A stretch of 64,000 nucleotides of DNA from Massospora cicadina (lineage: Eukaryota > Entomophthoromycota > Entomophthoromycetes > Entomophthorales > Entomophthoraceae): assembly GCA_022478985.1 (NCBI GenBank), contig JAKSZP010015921.1, positions 98,165 through 162,164 on the forward strand, read 5' to 3'. Position numbers and translations under genes: made by a program. Under the pieces are notes generated by a model. That model was not told where the DNA came from. It saw only the letters and a list, made by a program, of their open reading frames with translations, and ran no database searches. Positions 55,218 through 64,000 of this stretch are shown piece by piece (within the stretch, counting starts at the first letter, position 1; every line of letters starts with the position of its first letter).

Positions 55218-57510
55218 GCCCCAGTCAAGGCTTGAAGGGGCACTGTTGGTCTTTGACCCAATGCAAGGGAAGCCTCAACTTCAGAGTTCTGAATTTTTGG
55301 GTATTTAAATTACTCATATTTTGATTTATGTGTTATTATTTTGTGATGACTCAGCAGGCGATGATATAAATTTACTATTAAGTTATTATACTGGTGCTCA
55401 ATTTTTGCTGGGACAAAGGCCCAAAATTATTATTAAATTTACGCTATATTTCCCTGATCAATCCCTATTTACTGAACTAAATATTACCCTGAATTATTTG
55501 TGACATATTGCCTTAATGACCCTTTTCTGATTAGCTTATGCAATTTCTCACTATTTTCACCCAAGTCCCTATTCTCCCTATCCCTATTTAGAGTTAGGAT
55601 AAATCTAACTAGAACCTTTTTTTACTTGTCCAAATTTTGCCTAATTTGATACTAGAGATTTTTACCTGCTTAAAAATCAGTGACTTGTCTGTTAAATAAG
55701 GAACAGAGATTTTCCATGACAAGGTCCATTACTTTAAGTTAATTGCCCTATAGATAGAAGATCTCTTAGAAGATTTCACTGGTGCTTCTAACAATTAATA
55801 ATTGTGTAGCTTTTAAGGCTTAGCCTTTGATTTTTTATAAAAAGTTCACCACTGGTGACCCTGCCAGGGACCCTTCCAAGGCTACCATATGAAGACATAT
55901 GTTCACATAAGCAATAATAGAAATAAAAAAGATGAGTACATATAAAAGGCTTCACTCTAAGATTTTTTAATAAGATGGACACAAAGGAGAGAACGCCTCT
56001 ACCTTATGGATATGAGCTGATCTTATCTCCCAATGTTTAAATGCGCTCAAACCTACAAGGATGTCATAGAAATTATGGACCTTATATGCCACAGATACCT
56101 TAAGACAATGAGACCTGCCATGTAGAAGTGAGTTGTGAAGTTAAAATGATACAACGTTTAATAGTGTAAATTAGCTTTAAATAATCAAGGATAATGCCAA
56201 TGAGGCTGCTAAATGAATTGTAAGATTGGCCACTATCAATAATTACCAAATGCTGAGAAAGGGCTTAATATAGTTTTTATAACGCTATGAATCAGGATAC
56301 TTTATGCCCATGCTAAGCAACTACTAAAGAGCGTGGTTAATTATAACTGTCTATCTTATAAGAAACTTGAGATAAGTTGATAGAACTTGGGCTTGTTCCA
56401 GCCAATTAAATGGGACGTTACTAATGCCAAGGTTCAAAAAGATAAAGAGTTTGATTCTTCACCTAAACAGGAACCACTTGATGAGCCAAACTGAGTGGCT
56501 GAATCAATTGAATAACTCACCATTTTGGTTCCTGAAGCTCCTCACTGCTCTAAAAATTAGATGTTGAAGTAGAAGTAAAAATACCTTGGCGCCCTTTTCA
56601 ATTATCTGCGCCAAAAATCTTTAATTTTTAGTGATGAAATTGAATTCCCAGACCAAAATCCTTGGCTTCAATATCATTTAACTTTGCCAATATTTTCCAC
56701 TGTATTTTTTTTTAGTACTAGATGGTCCTATTTTCCACTGTATTGATACTGAAAGAGTCAACATAAATGCCTCAGCGCCCTCACTGTTCCTCTAAACTGA
56801 TACTCTTCTCTGCAATGGCATTAAAGCAGAGCTAGTTAATCTTAAAAAGGAAACCCCATATTTAATTGCACATATGTGGTAAAACATTTGAAAAGCAAAA
56901 TGAAGCAGAAAAACCATCTGAATGCCTTGTTGCCCTGTTTTTTTACGCTAAGGATTGCAGCTGACTGACTGGGGCAGCTGAATCAAACGCTTCAGTTTGA
57001 ATTTACTTTTCTTAGCTGAGGATCTTAATATCTCAACAAACCCCTCAGGTTAACTGAGACAAGTACCCTCTAGTTCAAATTCACCCTCTTCCACCATTTT
57101 ACTTTACATTATGACAGCTCTAAAAACTGCACTTAAAGTAACCCTGGTGAAAAAGCCCAAAAAACCACCGCAATTCACTTAAACTAGCTGAGCTGAGGTT
57201 TCTACAACCGCATCACCTCCACCCAATGAAATTCTCTATAGTTTAAGATTTTCTTGGCCCCAGTGGAGCCAAATGCCCCAGACCAAATTTTCACCCATCT
57301 ACCAATTTGTTTAGCTCTTAAATTTCATATTAATTTAGTTTTTACTAACATTTTAGGTTTCCTGCTTAACTCCAAAAATTAAAGCCACCTGATCTAACTG
57401 ATGGGAAGGGCCAAATAATTTTCCAAACAGGCTAGCCAATTTACTACAGTGATTCACAACATTTTGACCTAAACGGTTGATCTCCAAAGCTTTACCTGTA
57501 ACGTTCAAGG
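55218..57510 (+). mobile_element. Family C LTR 3 and internal region 3
   Basis: After 26 bases closing internal region 2, LTR 3 runs 55244-55851 (TGTTGGTCTTTGACCC to AAAGTTCACCA), followed by CTGGTGACCCTGCCAGGGAC at the primer position. Internal region 3 matches the other two until about 57510 and then diverges, so the array ends truncated. It contains the retroposed fragment at 56706. Non-coding apart from scraps of the conserved 64-codon frame near 56.39-56.53 kb. Confidence 0.8.
56706..56728 (-). mobile_element. 23-bp A-tailed retroposed fragment
   Basis: On the minus strand GGACCATCTAGTACT plus eight A, flanked by a 15-bp duplication TATTTTCCACTGTAT (56691-56705 and 56729-56743). The homologous sites in the other family C units (37270 and 52750) lack it, which proves the insertion. 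Confidence 0.85.
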
Positions 57511-58320
57511 CCTTTCCTGACTGACACATTGCCCTAATCTTCCTCATTGCAATTATTGGGATCAAGGGTGATGGGCATAATTGTAAAGAATAGTAAAAAT
57601 GGCAATCTGACGAATCAGATGCCTCAAAATTGAACTTTAATAAATATCTCGAGGTTGATGAGGAAATAATCCTTGTAAATGGCGCTCTGGCCAACCAAAT
57701 GCTATTAAATCCAATGTTACCAATTATGGCGACAAGGGAGTATATACTCATTAATGAAGCTCTGGACGATCAGATGCAGCCAAGTCTGATGTCTCCAAAT
57801 GTGTCAACAAGGTTGAAAACTCTTGCAAGTGGCTCTCTGACCGACCAGATGCCACCACTTCAGTTGAGGCTGGACAAGCCTTTCAGAAATGGCAATGAGG
57901 AGAATTAGAGGACGCCAACTTTTTCAATTAATTTAAAATTTAGAGATAAGGATGTTGACAAAAGTTTTTGCTTTGAGAATAAATTAAAGTGAAAATAAAT
58001 GCGGAAAAGTTTCTACAACCACAAAAGTACTTGATACTAGTGCTGGAATGGGTCTTAATAAAAAAACCAAGGGTCTATATCCTCAGGTTATGACTTCTAT
58101 CAAGAAGTTGCCCACAGACTCCACGGAGAACAATACCCACACTTCCCCCTAAACCTAATGTAAATTTTAACTGACAAAGTTGCATAAAGCAGTTTTGTCT
58201 TCTATAATTTTAAATAAAACTTGTGAAACCTGATTTTGCTTTGGAGGAGTTCTTTGTTGACCCTCCCAAATTGCGTTCCCGCCATTTTCATCCAAAAATA
58301 ACTTTCCCATTTATAAAAAT
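57511..58320. other. Repeat-bearing stretch, unclassified
   Basis: A repeat of about 78 bp runs at 57597-57890, around AATGGC(A/G)(A/C)TCTG(A/G)C words at 57597, 57678, 57753 and 57832. In the 57630-57908 frame it encodes variants of GALANQMLLNPMLP. The source is unknown; a Gag N-terminal region or host ORF is possible. The part after 57910 is AT-rich without features. Confidence 0.5.
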
Positions 58321-58329
58321 ATTAACAAA

Positions 58330-58797
58330 ATGGCAGTTGTGGCTGCAACTGCCCTGGCTAACACCCTCCTCCGCCAGCAACTCCATGGGGGAATGGAGCC
58401 CCTTGTTGAGGGTATTCCTATCCCCAATTTTCCTCATGATTTTGAGGAAGATGAGAAGTATGAAAATGAGGAGCTTGCTTTTGGTGCGAGCTGCGCTTGC
58501 ATCAATGCAGCAAAAACTTCATTTTTTAACCCCATTTATGTCAAAACCTGCCTGTGCATCAAGTCATTTACTTGTGTGACAGCTCTCATCATTTTTTCTG
58601 AGCATCAACTTGATCAATACTTTGAGGAGATGGACACCGCCAGCTTCATTAATGAAGAAAACCTCCAACTATACCTTCTTATGCCCCATGTCGCTGATGC
58701 TCCCACCCCAATGCTGTCCACCAGGGTCCTCCAGCTAAAGCGAGCGTTGGACAAAAGTTTCCTCAAAGCTTCCTCGCCATCTGATATGGCTTCCTAG
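58330..58797 (+). CDS. Hypothetical protein of 155 residues
   Basis: An uninterrupted frame runs from ATG at 58330 to a stop at 58795-58797, unusual among the broken frames around it. The protein starts AVVAATALANTLLRQQ, has an acidic FEEDEKYENEEL stretch near residues 38-51, a Cys-containing hydrophobic segment (YVKTCLCIKSFTCVTALIIF, about residues 73-92) and a tail LQLKRALDKSFLKASSPSD. I do not recognise a family. An AATAAA signal follows at 58869, about 70 bases after the stop, and a retroposon-type 3' end at 58905-58926, so it could be a retrocopy, an element-encoded protein or a chance ORF. Confidence 0.4.
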   Translation: MAVVAATALANTLLRQQLHGGMEPLVEGIPIPNFPHDFEEDEKYENEELAFGASCACINAAKTSFFNPIYVKTCLCIKSFTCVTALIIFSEHQLDQYFEEMDTASFINEENLQLYLLMPHVADAPTPMLSTRVLQLKRALDKSFLKASSPSDMAS

Positions 58798-58860
58798 GCT
58801 GTTAACCTAGGGGCTATATTAGGAATTTTTTTAATTTATGATAATCCCTTTGTTTGGCCC

Positions 58861-58926
58861 ATTTGCAAATAAAGATGTGTGGCGGCTCCCCCTTTTGGGT
58901 TGGGCACCACTAGTACTAAAAAAATT
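58861..58926 (+). mobile_element. A-tailed retroposon 3' end
   Basis: GGTTGGGCACCACTAGTACT is followed by seven A (58920-58926). The same 3' terminal ten bases with A-tail end the tiny insertions at 46028 and 56706. No clear target duplication or 5' end here. Confidence 0.55.
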
Positions 58927-59529
58927 TAGATAAAACTTAAAGTCTAAAATTAACCTTTAAATTGGAAAATCATCTTTATTAATTTAAACCAAGGGAAACT
59001 TCACATGGACTACAGCTCAGACTTTGAAAAGGCCATTGAGTCCTTTATATTCTCTTTCTGGAGGGCAGACCCTCCTGCTTGGAGCCAGTATAGTTCTGAC
59101 TGTTGTTTAAACTTTAATAGTCAAGTGCTTTCCAAACAGTCAGATTAGGGACATTTCCATGGAAAGGTTATCCTGCTTGTGGGCACTTACTGGGCCCTCT
59201 TACCAAACTGCTTTTTTGGCAGTGTTCAATAAACCCATCTGTCAAATTAGATGAAAATCATTTAACATGGTGTCTCTGTTTTTAGATAATGGTGGGTAAC
59301 TCTTCAGAACGCGCCTTGCTTGAATGGTATGAACACCCAACCACGTTTCTGTTGGTAATCTTCTATCTCCTGTTCCTCATAAGAGAAGCCACCTGTTTCC
59401 TCCTTTCTGCGGGCATGTCCAAATCTACTCCCAATCTAAGCAGTCTTCATCAGAAATCTGACAGGCCCTCACTCCCAGGGACTAAGCACACTACATGCAA
59501 CCTTCTCTTGTATAAGACTTCAGGCCCAG
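58927..59529. other. Leader region of Gypsy family B, unclassified
   Basis: No motif-bearing ORF. An ATAAACCC signal near 59228 and the TTTTTAG at 59279-59285 may belong to the 5' LTR or leader of the element downstream, but I cannot set LTR borders. The frame 59289-59540 has a hydrophobic stretch (TTFLLVIFYLLFLI) without known role. Confidence 0.35.
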
Positions 59530-60000
59530 ATGACCACTGACTCAGGAGAAACTGCCCTGGTATCACTCCATATTGCTCAAATAGTGGCCGCCCTGCCCAG
59601 AAACCTGGCAGACTGGTTTACTGAGCTATTGAAAACCCAGTTGGTGCTTCCTCCTACCATGGATAAATGTCTTCAATTGGTTGAGAGTGCTGTCACACCT
59701 GAAGACTCCCAAGTCACGGCTTGTTCAGCCCTATTGACCCTCACACAAGGGAAGATGTCAGTCATGAATTACGCCCATGTCTACCGCCACTAGCCAAAGC
59801 TAAAGTCACCTCCACCCAGATCATATGGATGTTCCGCCAGAATCTCTGCACAAACATCCTCACTTCCTTGGCTGCAACTCGCCTGGGAGCCAACCTCAAT
59901 TAGGAAGTTTCAGTTGCGGCCCAGGTGGAGGGGCAACATGAATTATCTCAGGCTAAATCCCATCCCATGTCACAACATGGGAAGTTCCATGGCTGCTGAG
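59530..60000 (+). pseudogene. Gypsy family B gag
   Basis: The plus-strand frame 59530-59793 continues after a frameshift in 59721-59903. It carries a retrotransposon Gag core: LADWFTELLKTQLV, LTLTQGKMSVMNYAHVYRHL, then a segment with FRQNLCTNILTSLAATR. This is the usual 'hxQ-x-h-x-x-Y...FhxGL' end of the domain. No zinc knuckle is readable after it. Confidence 0.7.
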
Positions 60001-60159
60001 TGGAGTATGAGCCTGTCTCCAGCGCTTTGCAGGAGCCCTCTCAAGTATCACCCTGCAGCTCTTCACATGGGATGACCCCCTCTGAAAACCCAAAGAGGGA
60101 AACCACAGTCCTACCTACAGCTTCCACCCTACCCCTGCGCGCGTTGCTACTATCAATAA

Positions 60160-60720
60160 AGGAAATAACTTGTCTTATCTCTATGTTCCATATTCTTTAC
60201 AGCTTTGGGGAAGAAAGGGGAAGTGGGATAACCAACTCTGGGCGCTGGTAGACAAAATAGCAGAAGACAACTATCTAGACTTTATGTTAGCGCAAAGTAT
60301 GAAGCTGGAGATAGGGTGGAAGGGAACCGTTACAATAGCAGACACCTCAAAATAAGTGAGATGTTGGAAAGTCAAAACCCAGGTGCTGCTGCGGTAGGGG
60401 CCTCACACGTTCCAAAAAACATTTAGTGCTATCAAAAACCTGCCTCACCTCATAATCCTGGGCATGCAGTGGTGGTACAATTACTCTCCTCAGTTCAAAA
60501 TGGAGGAGCGCCTGTTCATGCTGCACCCTAAGGGAAAACCTCCAGTGGCACTAGATTTCTTCACTACTGGTGGAGGGAAGTCTGGGGTGAACGCATTACT
60601 GGGGCAGGAGCCTGGGGTGGACATTCCTGAAGATTTTCAAACATACGCCCACCTCTTTCAAAAAACCAAAGCTCTTTCCACCTCCCCAAATGGGCCTTTC
60701 CCTTTACATTCTAGTTCAAA
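60160..60720 (+). pseudogene. Gypsy family B protease and linker
   Basis: In the frame 60170-60355 the block LWALVDKIAEDNYLDFMLAQ stands at the aspartic protease active site (DSGA expected, DKIA present). GTVTIADTS follows, and the frame at 60464-60763 begins MQWWYNYSPQFKMEERLFML with HPKGKPPVALDFF, the block joining protease to RT. The active site is damaged by two substitutions. Confidence 0.78.
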
Positions 60721-61400
60721 AAGGACGCGGAGTTTCCCAAGGGTTACTTTGTCTACCCCTTGAACCTGAAGGTGAAGGCGGCCCTAGAAGTGTATGTTAA
60801 GGAGATGCTGGAGCGTGGGTTATTGTACCTTCCAAGTCACCCGTGGTGTTTCCCATACTCCTGGTCCCAAAATCAAGTGGTGAGCTCCGTCCATGTGTGG
60901 ATTACCGGTGGTTGGACGTAATAACTGAATCTGACCCTTATCCTATTCCATTGATAAAGCCCATCTCCCAGATGATCTCAGGAGTCAGGTCTTCACCAAG
61001 CTAGACCTGGGTGACGCGTTCAACCAAGATCCTGTGATCACAGAGAAACAACAGTATACGGCTTTCAAGTGCCACATGGGGTATTTGAATACAAGGTGAT
61101 GCTCTTCGGTCTCAAGAATGCCCCAACAGTATTCCAACGTACCATAGACAACGCTTTGGGAAACCTAAATTGGGAAATGCTGTGTAGCATACATGAACGA
61201 CATCCTTGTTCTCCAAGACCAAAGAGGATCAGAATGGAGATGTACTGAGCGTGATGGAGGCTCTCAATAAGGCGAACCTTTGCTTAAAGCCATCAAAATG
61301 TGAATTCTACAAAACTTTGTCTCCTTCTTGGGGAACGTAGTCTTTCAAAAGGGAACAGCCATATGCTCTGACAAGTTGAAGAAAGTGAGGGATTAGCTAT
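60721..61400 (+). pseudogene. Gypsy family B reverse transcriptase
   Basis: Fragments in several frames follow the domain: GYFVYPLNLKVKAALEVYVK near 60.75-60.80 kb, a C-V-D-Y-R block near 60.90 kb, GVFEYKVMLFGLKNAPTVFQ at 61.08-61.14 kb and, after a frameshift, AYMNDILVL at 61.19-61.22 kb where the YLDD active site should be (first Asp replaced by Asn). The thumb follows to about 61.4 kb. Confidence 0.8.
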
Positions 61401-62171
61401 CCCCTAAAGATAGAATTAGCATTAGAAGTTTTCTAGGCTTGGTATATTCCTGAGACATTTTGCTAAAGACTTCTCCAAAACTTCTGCACCCTTAACCCGT
61501 CTGACAGGGCAGGTGCCAAACCATTGGGGAGAGGAGGAGGAGAAAGTTTTTAAAGTCATAAAGGAGAGCCTCTCATGAGGGCACCAGTACTTGCCCACCC
61601 TGACTTAAACCTCCCTTTCATAGTGGAAAATGACGCCTCAAACTTCGAAAATGGGGCGGTTTTGCTGTATGAGGGGGAGATGGGGTAGACCATCCTGTAA
61701 GCTACTTATGCAGTAAAATGCTGCCCGTTGAGATGAACTACCCTTGTATGTTAAAGAGCTTCTAGCAATTGTATTAGCTCTGGAGGAATGGCAGCATTAC
61801 CTGTTGTATGTCAGACATCCTTTTACTATCAGAACTGACCACCGCGCCCCTGAATTTTGAAAGAGCATAAAAGTGCATGAACCAGCACCAGGCCAGGTGG
61901 CATCTTGAGCTAGCAGTATGATTTTAAAATTGTGTACAAGCCAGGGGATAGCAACTTCATTCCAAACCTCCTAAGAAGAGACCTGGGAATGGCCTTCCCA
62001 AAGGAGGAGTTGGATTCCAACAACACAGCGACTATGTTGCCCCAAATGTGTTTGCCACCATCCAAAATGCCACCCACAAACTGATGGACAAGCTCCGGGC
62101 TGCCCAGCGAAGCATGGAATATGGTGCCACACTCTGGAAGGACCTGGAGGAGGAGATTGAGAATGAACATC
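61400..62171 (+). pseudogene. Gypsy family B RNase H and connector
   Basis: After the thumb come an RNase H Asp region near 61.63 kb (ENDASN), a YPCM...[18 protein letters not shown] block at 61.74-61.80 kb and DHRAP near 61.84 kb, then the connector to about 62.17 kb. Frames change several times. The connector is split by the solo LTR at 62177 and resumes at 63192. Confidence 0.72.
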
Positions 62172-62176
62172 ATAAG

Positions 62177-63191
62177 TGTCAGAATTTTAACCAGATGGAA
62201 TCCTCCATTGATTAATCATTATTTGGGATGAAATGGCCAATCCTGGAGGAATGTCTTATTGACTGAATTTAGTATGATTTGATATGATTGCTGGTTAGTT
62301 GCTTCCCAATTTGGGTTGAGCCAAAATTAGTATTCCGCTAAGTTTGGTATTAGGTTTGAGTGGGGCCAATTGGTGGCCCCAAATTAGTAGAAGGATCACC
62401 AGTGACTAATAGCTGAGGATGGTCCAATTGATATCAGTCAGCATAATCAGAGGTCGATGCCAATGGCCATTTGTGGTACGTTGTGGGATTTCCGGTGGAA
62501 AGCTGATGTATTTGCTACAATCGTTCATCTAAAAATTCGCTGCCTGATAATCCAATGTTGGAGGATCCAAAAAAATGAGTTTAAGGTGGCCAAAGTTGTT
62601 TCCAGTGCCTCATTTATTATTAGATAAGATGAGAAGTGATGTCAATGAGATGCTGAGATATTCCAAGTCAAAGTGAGCAACTGAAGTTGTTTTCAGCGCA
62701 TTAATATCAACTTGAAGCTTGGGTACAAATTTGGCATCTAATTATAATAAAGATTATAAGGCTCACCGGCGACTTAAGGCCAAGGATAAGCCAAAACTAA
62801 ATTCAGACATCAGGAAGGACAGAGCGAGAGGGTCAACGCCAGGGAGGAGAATAATGTAGTAGTAGAAGAAGAAGAGTGGTTGGCTGGAAGAACCAGCAGA
62901 AGAGCTGATAGGTCGGCGGTGGGTGCAGTAGCCCTTTTGTATATAGTATAAATACCTGGAGCTTCCCTTTCAATAAACATCTCCCTTTGCCTATTCTACC
63001 TTTTATTATAAGTTTATATTTATTTCGTTGGTTGCAGTTTAGGCTAGGGGATCCCCAAATGGCACGGGTGACATGTTAAGGGGTCAGCTGGCGCTGCTAG
63101 CCCCAATTCCTAAGGTGAAATGGCAAGGGCTGACCAGTCTTCATACTGGTTGGCCTGCCAACTAGAAGAGCCCATAGTCAATTTTCCTACA
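62177..63191 (+). mobile_element. Solo LTR with intact ends
   Basis: 1015 bp from TGTCAGAATTTTAACC to ATTTTCCTACA, flanked by a perfect ATAAG duplication (62172-62176 and 63192-63196). It is homologous in inverse orientation to 50036-51056. A TATA-like GTATATAGTATAAATACC lies at 62938-62955 and a polyadenylation-type CAATAAAC at 62971-62978, which place promoter and R region. It interrupts the RNase H-integrase connector of family B Gypsy. Confidence 0.93.
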
Positions 63192-64000
63192 ATAAGAAAT
63201 TCCGTAAAAAGAAGGGCCTTATCCTCCACAAAGGGTGCCCATGGCTGCCAAGCCATGAGCTCCAGGAGGAGGCAATAAGAGCATTCCATGACCACCCCTT
63301 AGCAGGATATCTGGGAATAAAAAATGATAGAGAGCTCATTCACAAAGTTACTCATAGCTGGGGTTGCCAAGCGCCATGAGGAAGCACATTTTGGAATGTG
63401 TAACTTGCGCCTAATCCAAGCATGCCATGAAGAAGCATTAGGTAAACTAAAGCCACTCCAGATTGCAGAGATGCTGTGGTCCTCACTAAGTGTGGATTTT
63501 ATAACAGGGCTTTCAAAATTGAAAGGGTATGATAATGTCATGGTGGTAGTGGACAGAATGACCGAATATGCTGAATTCTTTCTGTGTACTTCCAAAATCA
63601 CAGCAAAGGGAACGATGGATATATTTATTAATGAGGTGTACTCCCACCATGGCCTCCCTGAGGAGATAGTGTCAGATAGAGGCCTACAATTCATCGCACG
63701 CTTCTGGCAACACCTACTTAAAAATCTTCAGATCAAACTGTGCAGATCATCGGCCTACCACCCTCATTCAGATGGCCAGACTGAATGAGACAATCAAGTT
63801 TTTGAGCAGTATCTGCGATGCTACATGATCACCCAACAGGAACGCTGAACTGACTGGCTGAAAATAGCCCAATTTACATAATAATCTAGCACACTCATCA
63901 ATAGGAATGTTGACCTTCATGATAATATATGGGTTCCACCCAAAGATGGTGGAAATTACTACAGAGGTTCAAACCCAGAGGTGAACAACCTGGGGAAGTG
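63192..64000 (+). pseudogene. Gypsy family B integrase, running off the window
   Basis: The zinc-binding region (HDHPLAGYLGIKND, then a degraded C-x2-C) lies at 63.28-63.42 kb. The frame 63324-63788 then gives SLSVDFITGLSKLKGYDNVM with the first catalytic Asp, IVSDRGLQFIARFWQHLLK with the second, and AYHPHSDGQTE with the Glu. The triad is intact. A TGA directly follows GQTE, where arginine is expected, again the pattern of CGA decay. The part after 63.79 kb shifts frame, and the C-terminal tail lies beyond the window. Confidence 0.88.

Overview
The window is eukaryotic and is made almost entirely of transposable elements in several layers of nesting. A filamentous fungus with a TE-bloated genome is my best guess, because Ty3/Gypsy elements, a LINE with an AP endonuclease, Helitrons and a tRNA-related SINE occur together and intron-like units are only about 86 nt long. 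I cannot name the species and do not exclude another eukaryote. There are no operons, ribosome binding sites, CRISPR arrays or other prokaryotic features. Most retroelement DNA is CpG-poor and its reading frames are cut by stops. Several of these are TGA where an arginine codon is expected, as from deamination of methylated CpG or a RIP-like process.

Layout. 1-740: 3' end and LTR of a Gypsy element (family A), inserted into a minus-strand Gypsy of another family (740-2100). 4150-8130: a decayed plus-strand family A copy. 8832-14878: a complete minus-strand family A element with two LTRs and 5-bp target duplications. 14884-17620: unassigned. 17636-20013: a small tandem repeat, a minus-strand Helitron whose empty site is preserved in the neighbouring repeat copy, a nested SINE, and a Helitron 3' fragment. 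20014-21083: unassigned. 21084-31544: a plus-strand Helitron carrying a LINE of about 8 kb (21454-29757) and two SINEs. 31545-34450: a CpG-retaining island with the only host-gene candidate, a short minus-strand ORF with an SH3-like segment. 34470-35714: remains of a third Gypsy with a 78-bp coding repeat. 35715 to about 57510: a tandem LTR-internal-LTR-internal-LTR-internal array of a coding-poor LTR element. It is interrupted by a 9.7-kb family A Gypsy (38593-48276), a two-LTR element with almost no internal region (49488-52628, itself holding a solo LTR) and another LTR-like insertion (53904-55217). 59250-64000: a plus-strand Gypsy, family B, split by a solo LTR (62177-63191) and running off the window.

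Most distinctive signals: (1) a 3.6-kb extra segment between pol and the 3' LTR of the 38.6-48.3 kb Gypsy, containing about a dozen intron-like units with a repeating period near 108 nt; (2) a SINE family whose tRNA-like head folds back on itself with an 11-bp stem; (3) Helitrons that carry two 5' termini separated by a tRNA-like segment, into which the LINE inserted; (4) a LINE ORF1 made of Trp-rich helical repeats; (5) a two-stem hairpin conserved at three places; (6) tiny A-tailed retroposed fragments sharing one 3' end; (7) a sharp contrast in CpG density between the TE sea and the 31.5-34.5 kb island. Target-site duplications and order of nesting give a relative insertion history for much of the window.
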